This document shows positions 56,739-64,000 of a DNA stretch of 64,000 nt, in pieces. The notes below the pieces were generated by a model, which ran no database searches, was not told where the DNA came from, and saw only the letters and a program-made list of their open reading frames with translations. The stretch's first letter is position 1; the number at the start of each line of letters is the position of its first letter. This DNA comes from JAUVXJ01 sp964577995 (lineage in GTDB: Bacteria; Chloroflexota; Anaerolineae; UBA7937; B3-Chlor), in the NCBI GenBank assembly GCA_964577995.1, contig CAZOBP010000001.1:16336-80335 (forward strand). Reading direction: 5' to 3'. The position numbers and the translations under genes are program-made.

Positions 56739-59700
56739 CTATTCGCCCTCTATTCGCAGCGGGACGCCCAGCACGATGCGGTTGTCGAGCACGTTTCCTG
56801 CGGAATCCACCAGCGGCAGCCGTCGGAAGTCGGGCGTGCCAGCGTCGTACATGCCTACCTCTATCAGGTACTTTCCCGGCGGAGCGTCGCCATCCACGGT
56901 CAGTTGGTATTCGTCGCGCAAGTACTGCAGCGGCACCCATCCCGTGGTAGGACGCGCCCCGTCCATGGGCACACTGTCCATCTGGCCGCGCACCTGGCTG
57001 TCCTCATCCAGCAGGTGGGTGAAGACCGTGTATGAGGTGTCCATGGACTCCAGCGCCTGCCAGTACAGGGTGAGGTACAACGTGTCGCCGGGGCGCAACA
57101 CCTCGGTGCTCAAATCGTATCCGTACAGCGCCGCCTTGTCTCCCAGATTGCCCATCTCGACACGATGCTGGACCTCCGGCGTTGAGAATACGCGCTCCGT
57201 GGCTTTGATCTCGACGGCAGCCAGGGTTACCTCGGCGCCGACCTCGCTCCCCCGACAGACCACAGCCGCAGACTCTCCACCGGAAGGGTCCTCGAAGGCG
57301 ATCCAACTCTCTTCCCCGAGTGATTCGTCCTCGGAGGGTGGCCAGGAACCAGTGCCCAACCCGCCACGGCAGAGTAGAAGGGTCGCTCGCAACTCCCCCC
57401 GACCGCGAGCTGCGCTGACGGGCACCCTGTAATCGTACTGACCGAGCACGACCTCATCCTCCCGCCACTGCGACGTGGGATAGTACACGCTGGCCGGGTG
57501 GTAGGTCTGTCCACCCGGGGCAGAACCGACGGTGAAAGCCACTCCCACCACGTCAGGCCCGTCTATCACCTCGTCCGCCAGTATCCCCTGCTCGTCGTAC
57601 AGCCGCAGCAGCAGAACGTAGTCGTCGGACAATGAAGAGATAGCACGCCAGTACAACTTCAGCCCGAGGGTGTCACCTGGCTGAGCGGAATCCACGCTGA
57701 GGTCGTATCCCACGAGCCCCAGTCCATCGACTAGGGAAGCCTCCAAGGCGTTCGATGGCTGCACTTCGGCGACAGAGGCTGGTTCGCCTCTCGACAACTC
57801 CACAGACCCGAGCGTGGCGGTCGTTCCCATAGGCGTGCCGTTAGCATCCAGGACGTCCAGCCCAACGAGATCGACGTCGCTGTACAGGCTCGCCTGGAGT
57901 TCGTACAAACCCGGTGGAGTCCCCACCGTGGGGGTCATGCCCACCGTGCCGAAGAGCTTCTCTCCAGTCGACCAGCGGAATGTCGGATAGAGGAGTGACG
58001 TGGGACGCCCGTCGTACCCTCCCCACTCGTGCCCGGCATCGTCCCGCAGTCTGAGGGACACCTTATAGTCCTCCGGGAGATCCTGGAGGGCCTGCCAGTA
58101 CAGCGTGACCTCTAGCCCACTGGTGGCGGCATCCTCTGCCAAGACGGAGTAGCCCAGCAGTTGCACCCGGTTGTCGAAGTTGACGGTCACGGGATGGTCC
58201 AGACGCGGCTCGCTGGAGAAATGTACTCCAGGGGGCAGAGCGTAGTGCAGCAGCTTCAGACCCCAGAAGCCTCCCTCATAGGGGATCAGCTCGCCCTCTT
58301 CGCCAAGCATTCTGGTCAGGAACCCGACGGGATCCACCACGTCGTGCTGCCACAAGAGCACCCATACGCCATCCCTTCCTGGAAGTATGCGGTTCAACTC
58401 GTCGGCCAGGCCGTAGCCCAGGACGTTCTCCGCGGACAGAGTAGGCTCATCGGGGATGGGATACCAGTCGTCGCCCTGGTAGTAATAGCTGAAGACCGGG
58501 AAGAAGTGCCCGGAAGAGAGAACAACGACCTCGTTCTCTCCCTTGTGCTCCTCGATGAAGCGGGCAGCGCTGCGGAAGTCGTCCTTCAGGAAATCGATGT
58601 CGAAGTAGGCGTTGTAGACTGCGTATCCCGAGGTCACGCCCAGGTAGCACAGGAACAGACACCCGACGATCAAAACGGCGTTCCTGCCCCGGCCGACCCT
58701 GGTCCTGCCCAGGTCCAGCAGGGTAGCCAGGCCCCCGGCGATCAAGAGGAAAAACGCTGGGGCCGACAGCATCAGGTACCGGGGGTGGAACTTGGCCCGC
58801 TGATAGGAGATCAAGACCAGTAGCAGACACGGAAGGCCAAGGTACAACAGCAGGCCCAACACGGTTAGCCAGGGGCGGCTGTCGATCATGGGCATGAAAG
58901 CAGCGTCAGCACCCCCCGCTGGCCTCCGTCCCCGCGCTGCCTTGGAAATCAAGATCACCAGCGCCACCGCCAGGATCAAGAGGTGCCCCACAGCGATGGG
59001 TTGGGCCAGGATCTCTAGGACGCTGTGGCCCGTGCTGAAGGTGATCAGCGTCTTCCGCAGCACCTCACCCACCCTCAGCGTGCCCTGCCAGTAGCTGACG
59101 TCGGCACCGTACCGCTGGAGGACGAAGCCGCTCCAGGGCAGATACGCCCCCACCACCGCGGCCTGGCACAACAGCAGGCTGAGCACCGTCGGCCATCGCT
59201 GACGGACCCGCCCCCTGCTCCACTGTGCCCACCAGCACAGGAAGAACAGTAACTGGAAAGCCAGCACGAAGAAGGCATAGAAATGGGTGTACACGGCAAC
59301 TACGTTGGTCACCACGTATGCCGCCCACAACACCGCTCGCCTCCCGCTTCCGCCTACGATGCGCAGCAGTAGAAACGTGGACAGCAGACAGAGGAAGGTG
59401 ACCAGGGTGTACATGCGCGCTTCCTGGGAGTACCACAGGAACAACGGTGAGATGGTTACCAAAGCCGCGGAGAGCAGACCGCCGTTCTCGCCCAAGAGAC
59501 GTTTGCCCACAGTCCAGATCAGAGGGACGGTCAGCAGTCCGAAGATCGTCGAGAGGAAGCGCAGTGAGAACTCGGTGCTGCCGAAGAGCAGGACCCAGAA
59601 ATGCAGAAGGTAGTAGTAGAACGGCGGGTGGATGTCATGCGCGGTGCGCGAGGTGATCTCGCCCAGGCCCATCCTGGCCAGGTAGACGCTGAATCCCTCA

Positions 59701-59807
59701 TCGTACCACAGGCTCTGGTAGTCCAGGCGGAAGGTGTAGAGGAAGAAGGCCAGGAAGACCAGAAACAGAAGCAGAACTATTGGGGGAAAACGGCGCAGCC
59801 TTTGCAT
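56739..59807 (-). CDS. GT39-like GT-C glycosyltransferase with three beta modules
   Basis: 1022 residues. Membrane half (about 8-440) with D36-E37 (SLWYDEGFSVY), HDIHPPFYYY and WYSQEARMYTL, as in the protein at 45677-47638. The outer half ends in three related beta modules at about 555-675, 695-830 and 890-1020, each with a G-Y-x-L/V opening, an LYWQAL or LYWRAI segment, a DDY or DTSY turn, and a closing G-x-Y-x-L/I strand. Length is roughly 1.6 times that of the single-module paralogue. ATG start with GGAGAAGG upstream and its own promoter. It would extend or decorate a surface glycan or glycoprotein; the modules may bind the glycan. Confidence 0.82.
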   Translation of the reverse strand: MQRLRRFPPIVLLLFLVFLAFFLYTFRLDYQSLWYDEGFSVYLARMGLGEITSRTAHDIHPPFYYYLLHFWVLLFGSTEFSLRFLSTIFGLLTVPLIWTVGKRLLGENGGLLSAALVTISPLFLWYSQEARMYTLVTFLCLLSTFLLLRIVGGSGRRAVLWAAYVVTNVVAVYTHFYAFFVLAFQLLFFLCWWAQWSRGRVRQRWPTVLSLLLCQAAVVGAYLPWSGFVLQRYGADVSYWQGTLRVGEVLRKTLITFSTGHSVLEILAQPIAVGHLLILAVALVILISKAARGRRPAGGADAAFMPMIDSRPWLTVLGLLLYLGLPCLLLVLISYQRAKFHPRYLMLSAPAFFLLIAGGLATLLDLGRTRVGRGRNAVLIVGCLFLCYLGVTSGYAVYNAYFDIDFLKDDFRSAARFIEEHKGENEVVVLSSGHFFPVFSYYYQGDDWYPIPDEPTLSAENVLGYGLADELNRILPGRDGVWVLLWQHDVVDPVGFLTRMLGEEGELIPYEGGFWGLKLLHYALPPGVHFSSEPRLDHPVTVNFDNRVQLLGYSVLAEDAATSGLEVTLYWQALQDLPEDYKVSLRLRDDAGHEWGGYDGRPTSLLYPTFRWSTGEKLFGTVGMTPTVGTPPGLYELQASLYSDVDLVGLDVLDANGTPMGTTATLGSVELSRGEPASVAEVQPSNALEASLVDGLGLVGYDLSVDSAQPGDTLGLKLYWRAISSLSDDYVLLLRLYDEQGILADEVIDGPDVVGVAFTVGSAPGGQTYHPASVYYPTSQWREDEVVLGQYDYRVPVSAARGRGELRATLLLCRGGLGTGSWPPSEDESLGEESWIAFEDPSGGESAAVVCRGSEVGAEVTLAAVEIKATERVFSTPEVQHRVEMGNLGDKAALYGYDLSTEVLRPGDTLYLTLYWQALESMDTSYTVFTHLLDEDSQVRGQMDSVPMDGARPTTGWVPLQYLRDEYQLTVDGDAPPGKYLIEVGMYDAGTPDFRRLPLVDSAGNVLDNRIVLGVPLRIEGE

Positions 59808-59830
59808 GAAGAACTACCCTTCTCCCAAGT

Positions 59831-59859
59831 ATCCTAACATAGCTGGGGGCCCCTTTCAA
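59831..59859 (-). promoter_or_regulatory. Promoter for the triple-module glycosyltransferase
   Basis: Minus strand: TTGAAA (59854-59859), 17-base spacer, TAGGAT (59831-59836). The -35 lies in the 62-base gap behind the preceding gene, so the two large genes are likely separately expressed. Confidence 0.6.
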
Positions 59860-59869
59860 CCGTCGAGGG

Positions 59870-62485
59870 TCAGTCCGCAGCCACGAACCGTACCTCATCG
59901 ACCGCAGCCGCTACGGACGGCTCTGTGAAACACTGCCCCACGCACACGCTCACGGGCCGGATGAGTTCTGTAGCCTCCAGAGCCTGCCCTGGCTCAGCGC
60001 CCTTGACTCCGATGATAGCGTGCCCCCAGCGAAACATGCCGCGCAGATCGCTCTCAGCGCCTATGGTCCGCAGAGCCTGAACCGCGTCCTCAGTCAGACG
60101 GAGTGAGGCCTCGTCCTCGACTGCCACCGCCACGATCTTCCCCTCGGGGATCGCTGCAATGAAACCTGCCAGACCGGCCGATTCCTCCTCGCTGGCGAAG
60201 GTGTCGAAATGACCTGTCGCTTCCACAGCGCCGGTCACCGGATCCAGAACCACCACGTTGTACCCCCGCTCGTCGGGGGAGACGTTGCGCCCGTCCACGT
60301 AGATGTGACCGAAGTCCCCCACCTCTTCCCCGGCGCTCTTGACCAGGATGTTGACCGGGGATGTCACGCCAGTGTCGCCCACCGCGTACTCCCCGTCCAA
60401 GATCTCGTCCGTGGGGAAGAGACGGCGAAAACGAAACTGGAGCTCGTTGAGCCCCTCGCGCAAGAGTGCCGAGGGAAGGGGGACTTCGTAGTCGCGCCAG
60501 CCCTCCTGCAACTCCAGGGAGGTCACTGCCTTGCCGTTGAGCACCACCTCCATACTCTGCCCGGAGCCGGGAGCCATGACGAGCAGGCTCATTCTCCGAT
60601 GGTCAGGAGACAGGACCGCTAGGAAACGGGCCTCCCTGCGCTGCGCCCACACGTAGTCAGCCCCGCTCTCGCTCCAACCCTCCCCCAGATGTAGGCGAGC
60701 TTGGTCTGTACCCAGGTCGACGAACACCTCCTCCTGCGGGGACGCCGGAGCGATTCGATAGACGAGAAGACCGCCCCCCTCGTAGACTGGTTCGCCGCCG
60801 ATTACTCCTTGCACATAGTCGATCAGCGCCGACGAGATCTCCTCGGTGTGCAGGACGACATACCGAACCCCCAGCAGCCGGAGCACGCCGGGCGCCAGTT
60901 CCCGGTCGCGCTCCCTCGTGGCCTGGTCCACTTCGTGGCCGTTCTCCAGAGCGATGATGGTGTTGATCACAGGTGCCTCGGTGAAGTACTGGAACTTGAA
61001 CTCCGGGTTGCGGGAGGTGTTTCCGCCCAGCAGCCGCTTCTGATGCGTCGTCTGGTAGAACTGCTCGAACATGATCACCGGGTCCATGGTGCCTGTGACC
61101 CGGAAACCATTCCTCCAGGCCAGGGGTATCTCCAGCACGGCGAAATCCCCGGGGTCCTCGGCGATGGCGTCGTATGCCTCCGGCACTCTGAAGTCGGAAA
61201 GGGGCAAGGGAATCGAGAGGTGCTCGAAGAGGACCAATAGGGCGAAGGCCGCGGAGACGGCGCGTTTCCATCTCGCGCTGCGCAGAAGACCCGTCAGACG
61301 ATAGAGGCCATAGCTGGCCAGGGTGGCCCAGCACAGGGCCAGCATCACGCTGTAGCGAGAGGGATAGCGATTGCCCTTGAAGAAGGGCAGCGCCTGCAAC
61401 AGGTCGAAAGGCAGGGGTAACTCGTGCTCCTGCCCGTTGAAACGAAGCGTGGGACCGAGCGAGATGGCCACGAAGACGAGAGCGGCTGCGATCCAGAAGC
61501 GCACGGCACGATCCCTGAACTGGGATACCGCACCGAAGATAGCCAGCCCAAGCACGGCATAGCCGATGAACACGAAGTTGAGATAGGAGAAATCGAAACT
61601 CTTCCGCCACAGATCGGCCAGAGGGTGAAGGCGGCTGGGCACGAAGAAACCCAGCAGGTCCGCCGAGAAGACGTTGGCGAAACCCAACCCCTCCACCAGG
61701 AAGTCCCCTTCCACGGCCATCACCCTCCACATACGATAGAGGATGGGAGACATACCCACGACGAACAGCGTCCCCATGAGGGCCAGGTTTCGGACGAACA
61801 GAAGGTTCTTTCGCCAGCCCTCCACCGCTAGCCAGTACAGGAAGTAGACGACGGTGAAGACGAGGAGGAAAGAAGCGTAGGTGAACTCGGTGTAGCCGTT
61901 GAGGAGCAGAAAGACTACGGCCAACAGGGGATAGTACATCCCGCCAGGCCGCCTCCTGGACTTGATCAGGAATAGCACGTAGAAGGGTATCCACTGCGTG
62001 CTCAGGATGTTGAACTGGCCCAGGGAGGCGTAGAGGAACCGGTTCGACGAGAAGGCGTAGATCAATCCCGCGATAAAGGGCACAGCCGGATGAGCGCCCC
62101 GGGGCAGAAGATACTTGATGAGCAAGTAGGCTCCGTAGGCCGACAGGACGAACGTGGCGAAGACGATCACGTTGTTCGTGCCTACCAGTCCCAGGAGGGG
62201 CTGTAGGGGCACCGAGGCGAAGCCGTTGGCGATGGTCACCGTATAGAAGGTAAGGTCGATGCCGATGGGGTAGAACAAGAACTCGCAGAGGAGAGGGTTG
62301 GAGTGGAGATCCACCACGGCGTGTTTGACCCACCACAGGTTCCACACCAGGGCTGGGTCGTCGCTACCGTCGCCGGGGACGTGGGTGGTGAAATGGAGAA
62401 TGAGAGGCCAGGTCAAGACGACCGTCAGGGCCAGATACAGCCCCAGAACGAGAAGATGTTCTCTCCAGGCGACTCGATTCAGCAA
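59870..62485 (-). CDS. GT-C/YfhO-like membrane protein with ILEI-like C-terminal domain
   Basis: 871 residues. About 12 membrane segments in residues 10-420; the first outer loop has acidic residues (PGDGSDDPALVWNLWW) and YPIGIDL, as in YfhO/GT-C proteins. An outer mixed domain (about 430-590) contains DFAVLEIPLAWRNGF. A jelly-roll-like part (about 600-700) follows. Residues about 711-837 match the ILEI/FAM3 domain: HIYVDGRNVSPDERGYNVVV, TGAVEATGHFDTF, EGKIVAVAVEDEAS and RWGHAIIGVKG. In animals this domain occurs in FAM3 cytokines and in POMGNT1, where it binds sugar. Probably a surface glycan transferase with an appended sugar-binding lobe. ORF ends with VDEVRFVAAD. Confidence 0.8.
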   Translation of the reverse strand: MLNRVAWREHLLVLGLYLALTVVLTWPLILHFTTHVPGDGSDDPALVWNLWWVKHAVVDLHSNPLLCEFLFYPIGIDLTFYTVTIANGFASVPLQPLLGLVGTNNVIVFATFVLSAYGAYLLIKYLLPRGAHPAVPFIAGLIYAFSSNRFLYASLGQFNILSTQWIPFYVLFLIKSRRRPGGMYYPLLAVVFLLLNGYTEFTYASFLLVFTVVYFLYWLAVEGWRKNLLFVRNLALMGTLFVVGMSPILYRMWRVMAVEGDFLVEGLGFANVFSADLLGFFVPSRLHPLADLWRKSFDFSYLNFVFIGYAVLGLAIFGAVSQFRDRAVRFWIAAALVFVAISLGPTLRFNGQEHELPLPFDLLQALPFFKGNRYPSRYSVMLALCWATLASYGLYRLTGLLRSARWKRAVSAAFALLVLFEHLSIPLPLSDFRVPEAYDAIAEDPGDFAVLEIPLAWRNGFRVTGTMDPVIMFEQFYQTTHQKRLLGGNTSRNPEFKFQYFTEAPVINTIIALENGHEVDQATRERDRELAPGVLRLLGVRYVVLHTEEISSALIDYVQGVIGGEPVYEGGGLLVYRIAPASPQEEVFVDLGTDQARLHLGEGWSESGADYVWAQRREARFLAVLSPDHRRMSLLVMAPGSGQSMEVVLNGKAVTSLELQEGWRDYEVPLPSALLREGLNELQFRFRRLFPTDEILDGEYAVGDTGVTSPVNILVKSAGEEVGDFGHIYVDGRNVSPDERGYNVVVLDPVTGAVEATGHFDTFASEEESAGLAGFIAAIPEGKIVAVAVEDEASLRLTEDAVQALRTIGAESDLRGMFRWGHAIIGVKGAEPGQALEATELIRPVSVCVGQCFTEPSVAAAVDEVRFVAAD

Positions 62486-62550
62486 GAACGGCTGCTCCTA
62501 CGTTCGAACCTAGGGGAACGACTCCACACAAGCGACAAGAAGCCCACCAT

Positions 62551-62580
62551 AGTATAGCTACTTCCACGAACCTTGGGCAA
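62551..62580 (-). promoter_or_regulatory. Promoter for the ILEI-domain protein gene
   Basis: Minus strand: TTGCCC (62575-62580), 18-base spacer, TATACT (62551-62556). It is back to back with the folC promoter. Confidence 0.55.
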
Positions 62581-62591
62581 CCACCCAGCGG

Positions 62592-62620
62592 TTTACATCC
62601 AGCGCCAACTGGCGTAGAAT
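62592..62620 (+). promoter_or_regulatory. Promoter for folC
   Basis: TTTACA (62592-62597), 17-base spacer, TAGAAT (62615-62620). The transcript would start near 62627, leaving a leader of about 15 bases. Confidence 0.65.
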
Positions 62621-62641
62621 AGCCCAAACCGAGGCCCACGC

Positions 62642-64000
62642 ATGCTCACCTACCAACAAGCCCTTGACTACATCTACTCCTTCATAGACCACGAGAAGCT
62701 CCAGCCCGACAAGTACGAGCCGAGCCGGTTCGACCTGACCAATATGCGCGCCCTCCTGGGCATGCTGGGAGACCCCCATCACCACCTCCGCGCCGTCCAC
62801 GTAGCCGGGACCAAAGGCAAAGGCTCCACCTGCGCCATGATCGCCAGTATGCTCCAGGCGGCGCGCTGCCGGGCGGGCCTCTTCACCCAGCCCCACCTGC
62901 ACACCTTCCGCGAGCGTATCCAGATCAACGGCCGCCTGATCAGCGAAGAGGAGATGGTGAGCTTGCTGGAAAGGCAAAGACCTTCCATCGAGCGACTTAC
63001 CGACCCCAGCACCTTCGAGATCATGACCGCCCTGGCCTTTCAGTACTTCGCAGAGCAAGAGGTGGATTTCGCCGTCATCGAGACTGGCCTTGGAGGCCGG
63101 CTGGACACTACCAACGTCCTGGATCCTCTCGTCGCGGCCATCACCTCCATCAGCTACGACCACACCTACATCCTGGGCAATACCCTGGCCGAGATCGCCA
63201 GCGAGAAGGCCGGGATCATCAAAGAGGGGAAGCCTGTCGTCTGCGCTCCGCAGCGGCCAGAGGCGCAGAAGGTCATCGTTGATAAGTGCTTGGAGAGGAA
63301 CGCGCCTCTGACCCTGGTCGGCAGAGACTGGCTCTGGGAACGCACAGAGGCCAACGTGGACGGCCAGGGCCTGCGCCTGACCTGCCAGATGCCCGACGCG
63401 GAAGGGCTGATGCTTCCCGGTACGGAGGAAGAGTTCTGGGTCCCCTTCCTGGGCCCCTACCAGCTCATCAACGCCACCACCGCCATCGCCACCCTCGATC
63501 AACTGTATCGTCAGGGAGTTGACGTCTCACTGGAGCACGTGAACGAGGGCCTCAGAACGACGCACTGGCCGGGACGCCTGGAGATCCTGAGTCGGAATCC
63601 CCTGCTGGTCATGGACGGAGCCCACAACGTGGATTCCGTACAGCGTATGACGAGGACCCTTGCTGAGGATCTACCCTTCGACCGGCTCATCGTCGTGGCT
63701 GGCTTCTCGGCCGACAAGGACATCGCAGGCATGATGGCCGAACTGACTTCGACAGCGGACGAGTTGGTGCTCACCAAGTCGGTACACCCCCGCTCCGCCG
63801 ACCCCGAGGAGGTTGCCAAGAGGACAAGTGGCACGAAGTCACGAATCAGTGTGATCGAGAACGTACCGGCTGCCCTGTGGCACGCCCTCAAGGAGGCCCG
63901 CCCAGAGGACTTGGTCTGCGTGACCGGATCTCTCTTCGTGGTGGCGGAGGCAAGGGCCGCCTGGCTGGACGCGCAGGGCGTGGACTTCGAGAGAGACCCA
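62642..64000 (+). CDS. folC: Folylpolyglutamate/dihydrofolate synthase (cut by window edge)
   Basis: 453 residues visible from ATG 62642; the frame is open at the right edge. Mur-ligase-type ATP-binding loop VHVAGTKGKGSTCAM near 53-67, then LFTQPHLHTFRERIQING, VIETGLGGRLDTTNVL, ISYDHTYILG and LVMDGAHNVDSV. FolC adds glutamate to folates and, in bifunctional forms, makes dihydrofolate from dihydropteroate. The typical length (about 430-460) means only a short tail is missing. Flanked by its own promoter, facing away from the glycosyltransferase cluster. Confidence 0.94.
   Translation, partial: MLTYQQALDYIYSFIDHEKLQPDKYEPSRFDLTNMRALLGMLGDPHHHLRAVHVAGTKGKGSTCAMIASMLQAARCRAGLFTQPHLHTFRERIQINGRLISEEEMVSLLERQRPSIERLTDPSTFEIMTALAFQYFAEQEVDFAVIETGLGGRLDTTNVLDPLVAAITSISYDHTYILGNTLAEIASEKAGIIKEGKPVVCAPQRPEAQKVIVDKCLERNAPLTLVGRDWLWERTEANVDGQGLRLTCQMPDAEGLMLPGTEEEFWVPFLGPYQLINATTAIATLDQLYRQGVDVSLEHVNEGLRTTHWPGRLEILSRNPLLVMDGAHNVDSVQRMTRTLAEDLPFDRLIVVAGFSADKDIAGMMAELTSTADELVLTKSVHPRSADPEEVAKRTSGTKSRISVIENVPAALWHALKEARPEDLVCVTGSLFVVAEARAAWLDAQGVDFERDP

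Overview
The window looks like a high-GC Chloroflexota chromosome segment, most probably Anaerolineae-like and probably from a metagenome-assembled scaffold. This is inferred from gene content; no rRNA is present to confirm it. The pointers are: Thr/Pro-rich linkers between membrane anchors and outer domains; several large GT-C membrane glycosyltransferases; TolB-type propellers on lipoproteins; a PEP-CTERM-like tail of the PEAGTLLLLGSGL type; a Chloroflexota-style sortase; Cys-Pro rich spacers after a lipobox; and no lipid A or LPS export genes. A 100-N scaffold gap lies at 54057-54156. I found no tRNA, rRNA, CRISPR array, prophage or insertion sequence.

Layout. 1-7.3 kb: a truncated sortase, murJ with a nucleotidyltransferase, an M23 peptidase, and a large zinc-ribbon/coiled-coil/CHAT protein. 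7.5-12.6 kb: a plus-strand housekeeping run dnaX-ybaB-recR-rodZ-like-rimO. 12.6-16.3 kb: a minus-strand fur/zur-znuA-znuC-znuB operon with a clear promoter and operator, followed by a degraded cysE/cysK relic. 16.3-19 kb: a secreted zinc metallopeptidase and a membrane protein. 19.1-21.7 kb: xerD, a PH-domain protein and a purine nucleoside phosphorylase. 21.9-26.5 kb: the overlapping ruvB-queH-GT-DUF2905-queA operon, divergent from a dksA/traR-like gene.

27.1-32.2 kb: a tightly overlapping five-gene minus-strand operon (TolB-like membrane protein, MazG-like pyrophosphohydrolase, TIM-barrel isomerase, amidohydrolase, adenine deaminase). 32.3-35.7 kb: small exported proteins, a stand-alone pyruvate-kinase C-terminal-domain protein and a THEP1 NTPase. 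35.8-40.8 kb: a polar amino-acid ABC transporter, a DDAH-like amidinohydrolase and a threonine dehydratase. 41.2-45.7 kb: RraA-like, PlsC, a LysM/L,D-transpeptidase, queD, rdgB and an alpha/beta hydrolase. 45.7-62.5 kb: envelope proteins, namely three giant GT-C proteins, two paralogous lipoproteins, a zinc-ribbon/FecR membrane protein and a large Ig-repeat protein with a C25-like end. 62.6 kb to the edge: folC, truncated.

How it fits together. Most genes sit in minus-strand operons with ATGA/GTGA overlaps, which let many starts be fixed by translational coupling. Sixteen promoters resembling TTGACN-N16-18-TANNNT, or extended -10 sites, were located by eye. The most distinctive items are the CHAT protein, an RRXRR(PLMP)-like domain fused to QueH, an ILEI/FAM3-like domain at the end of a bacterial GT-C protein, a cysE-cysK deletion relic, and the Fur/Zur promoter-operator. 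All calls come from reading the sequence; no database search was run.
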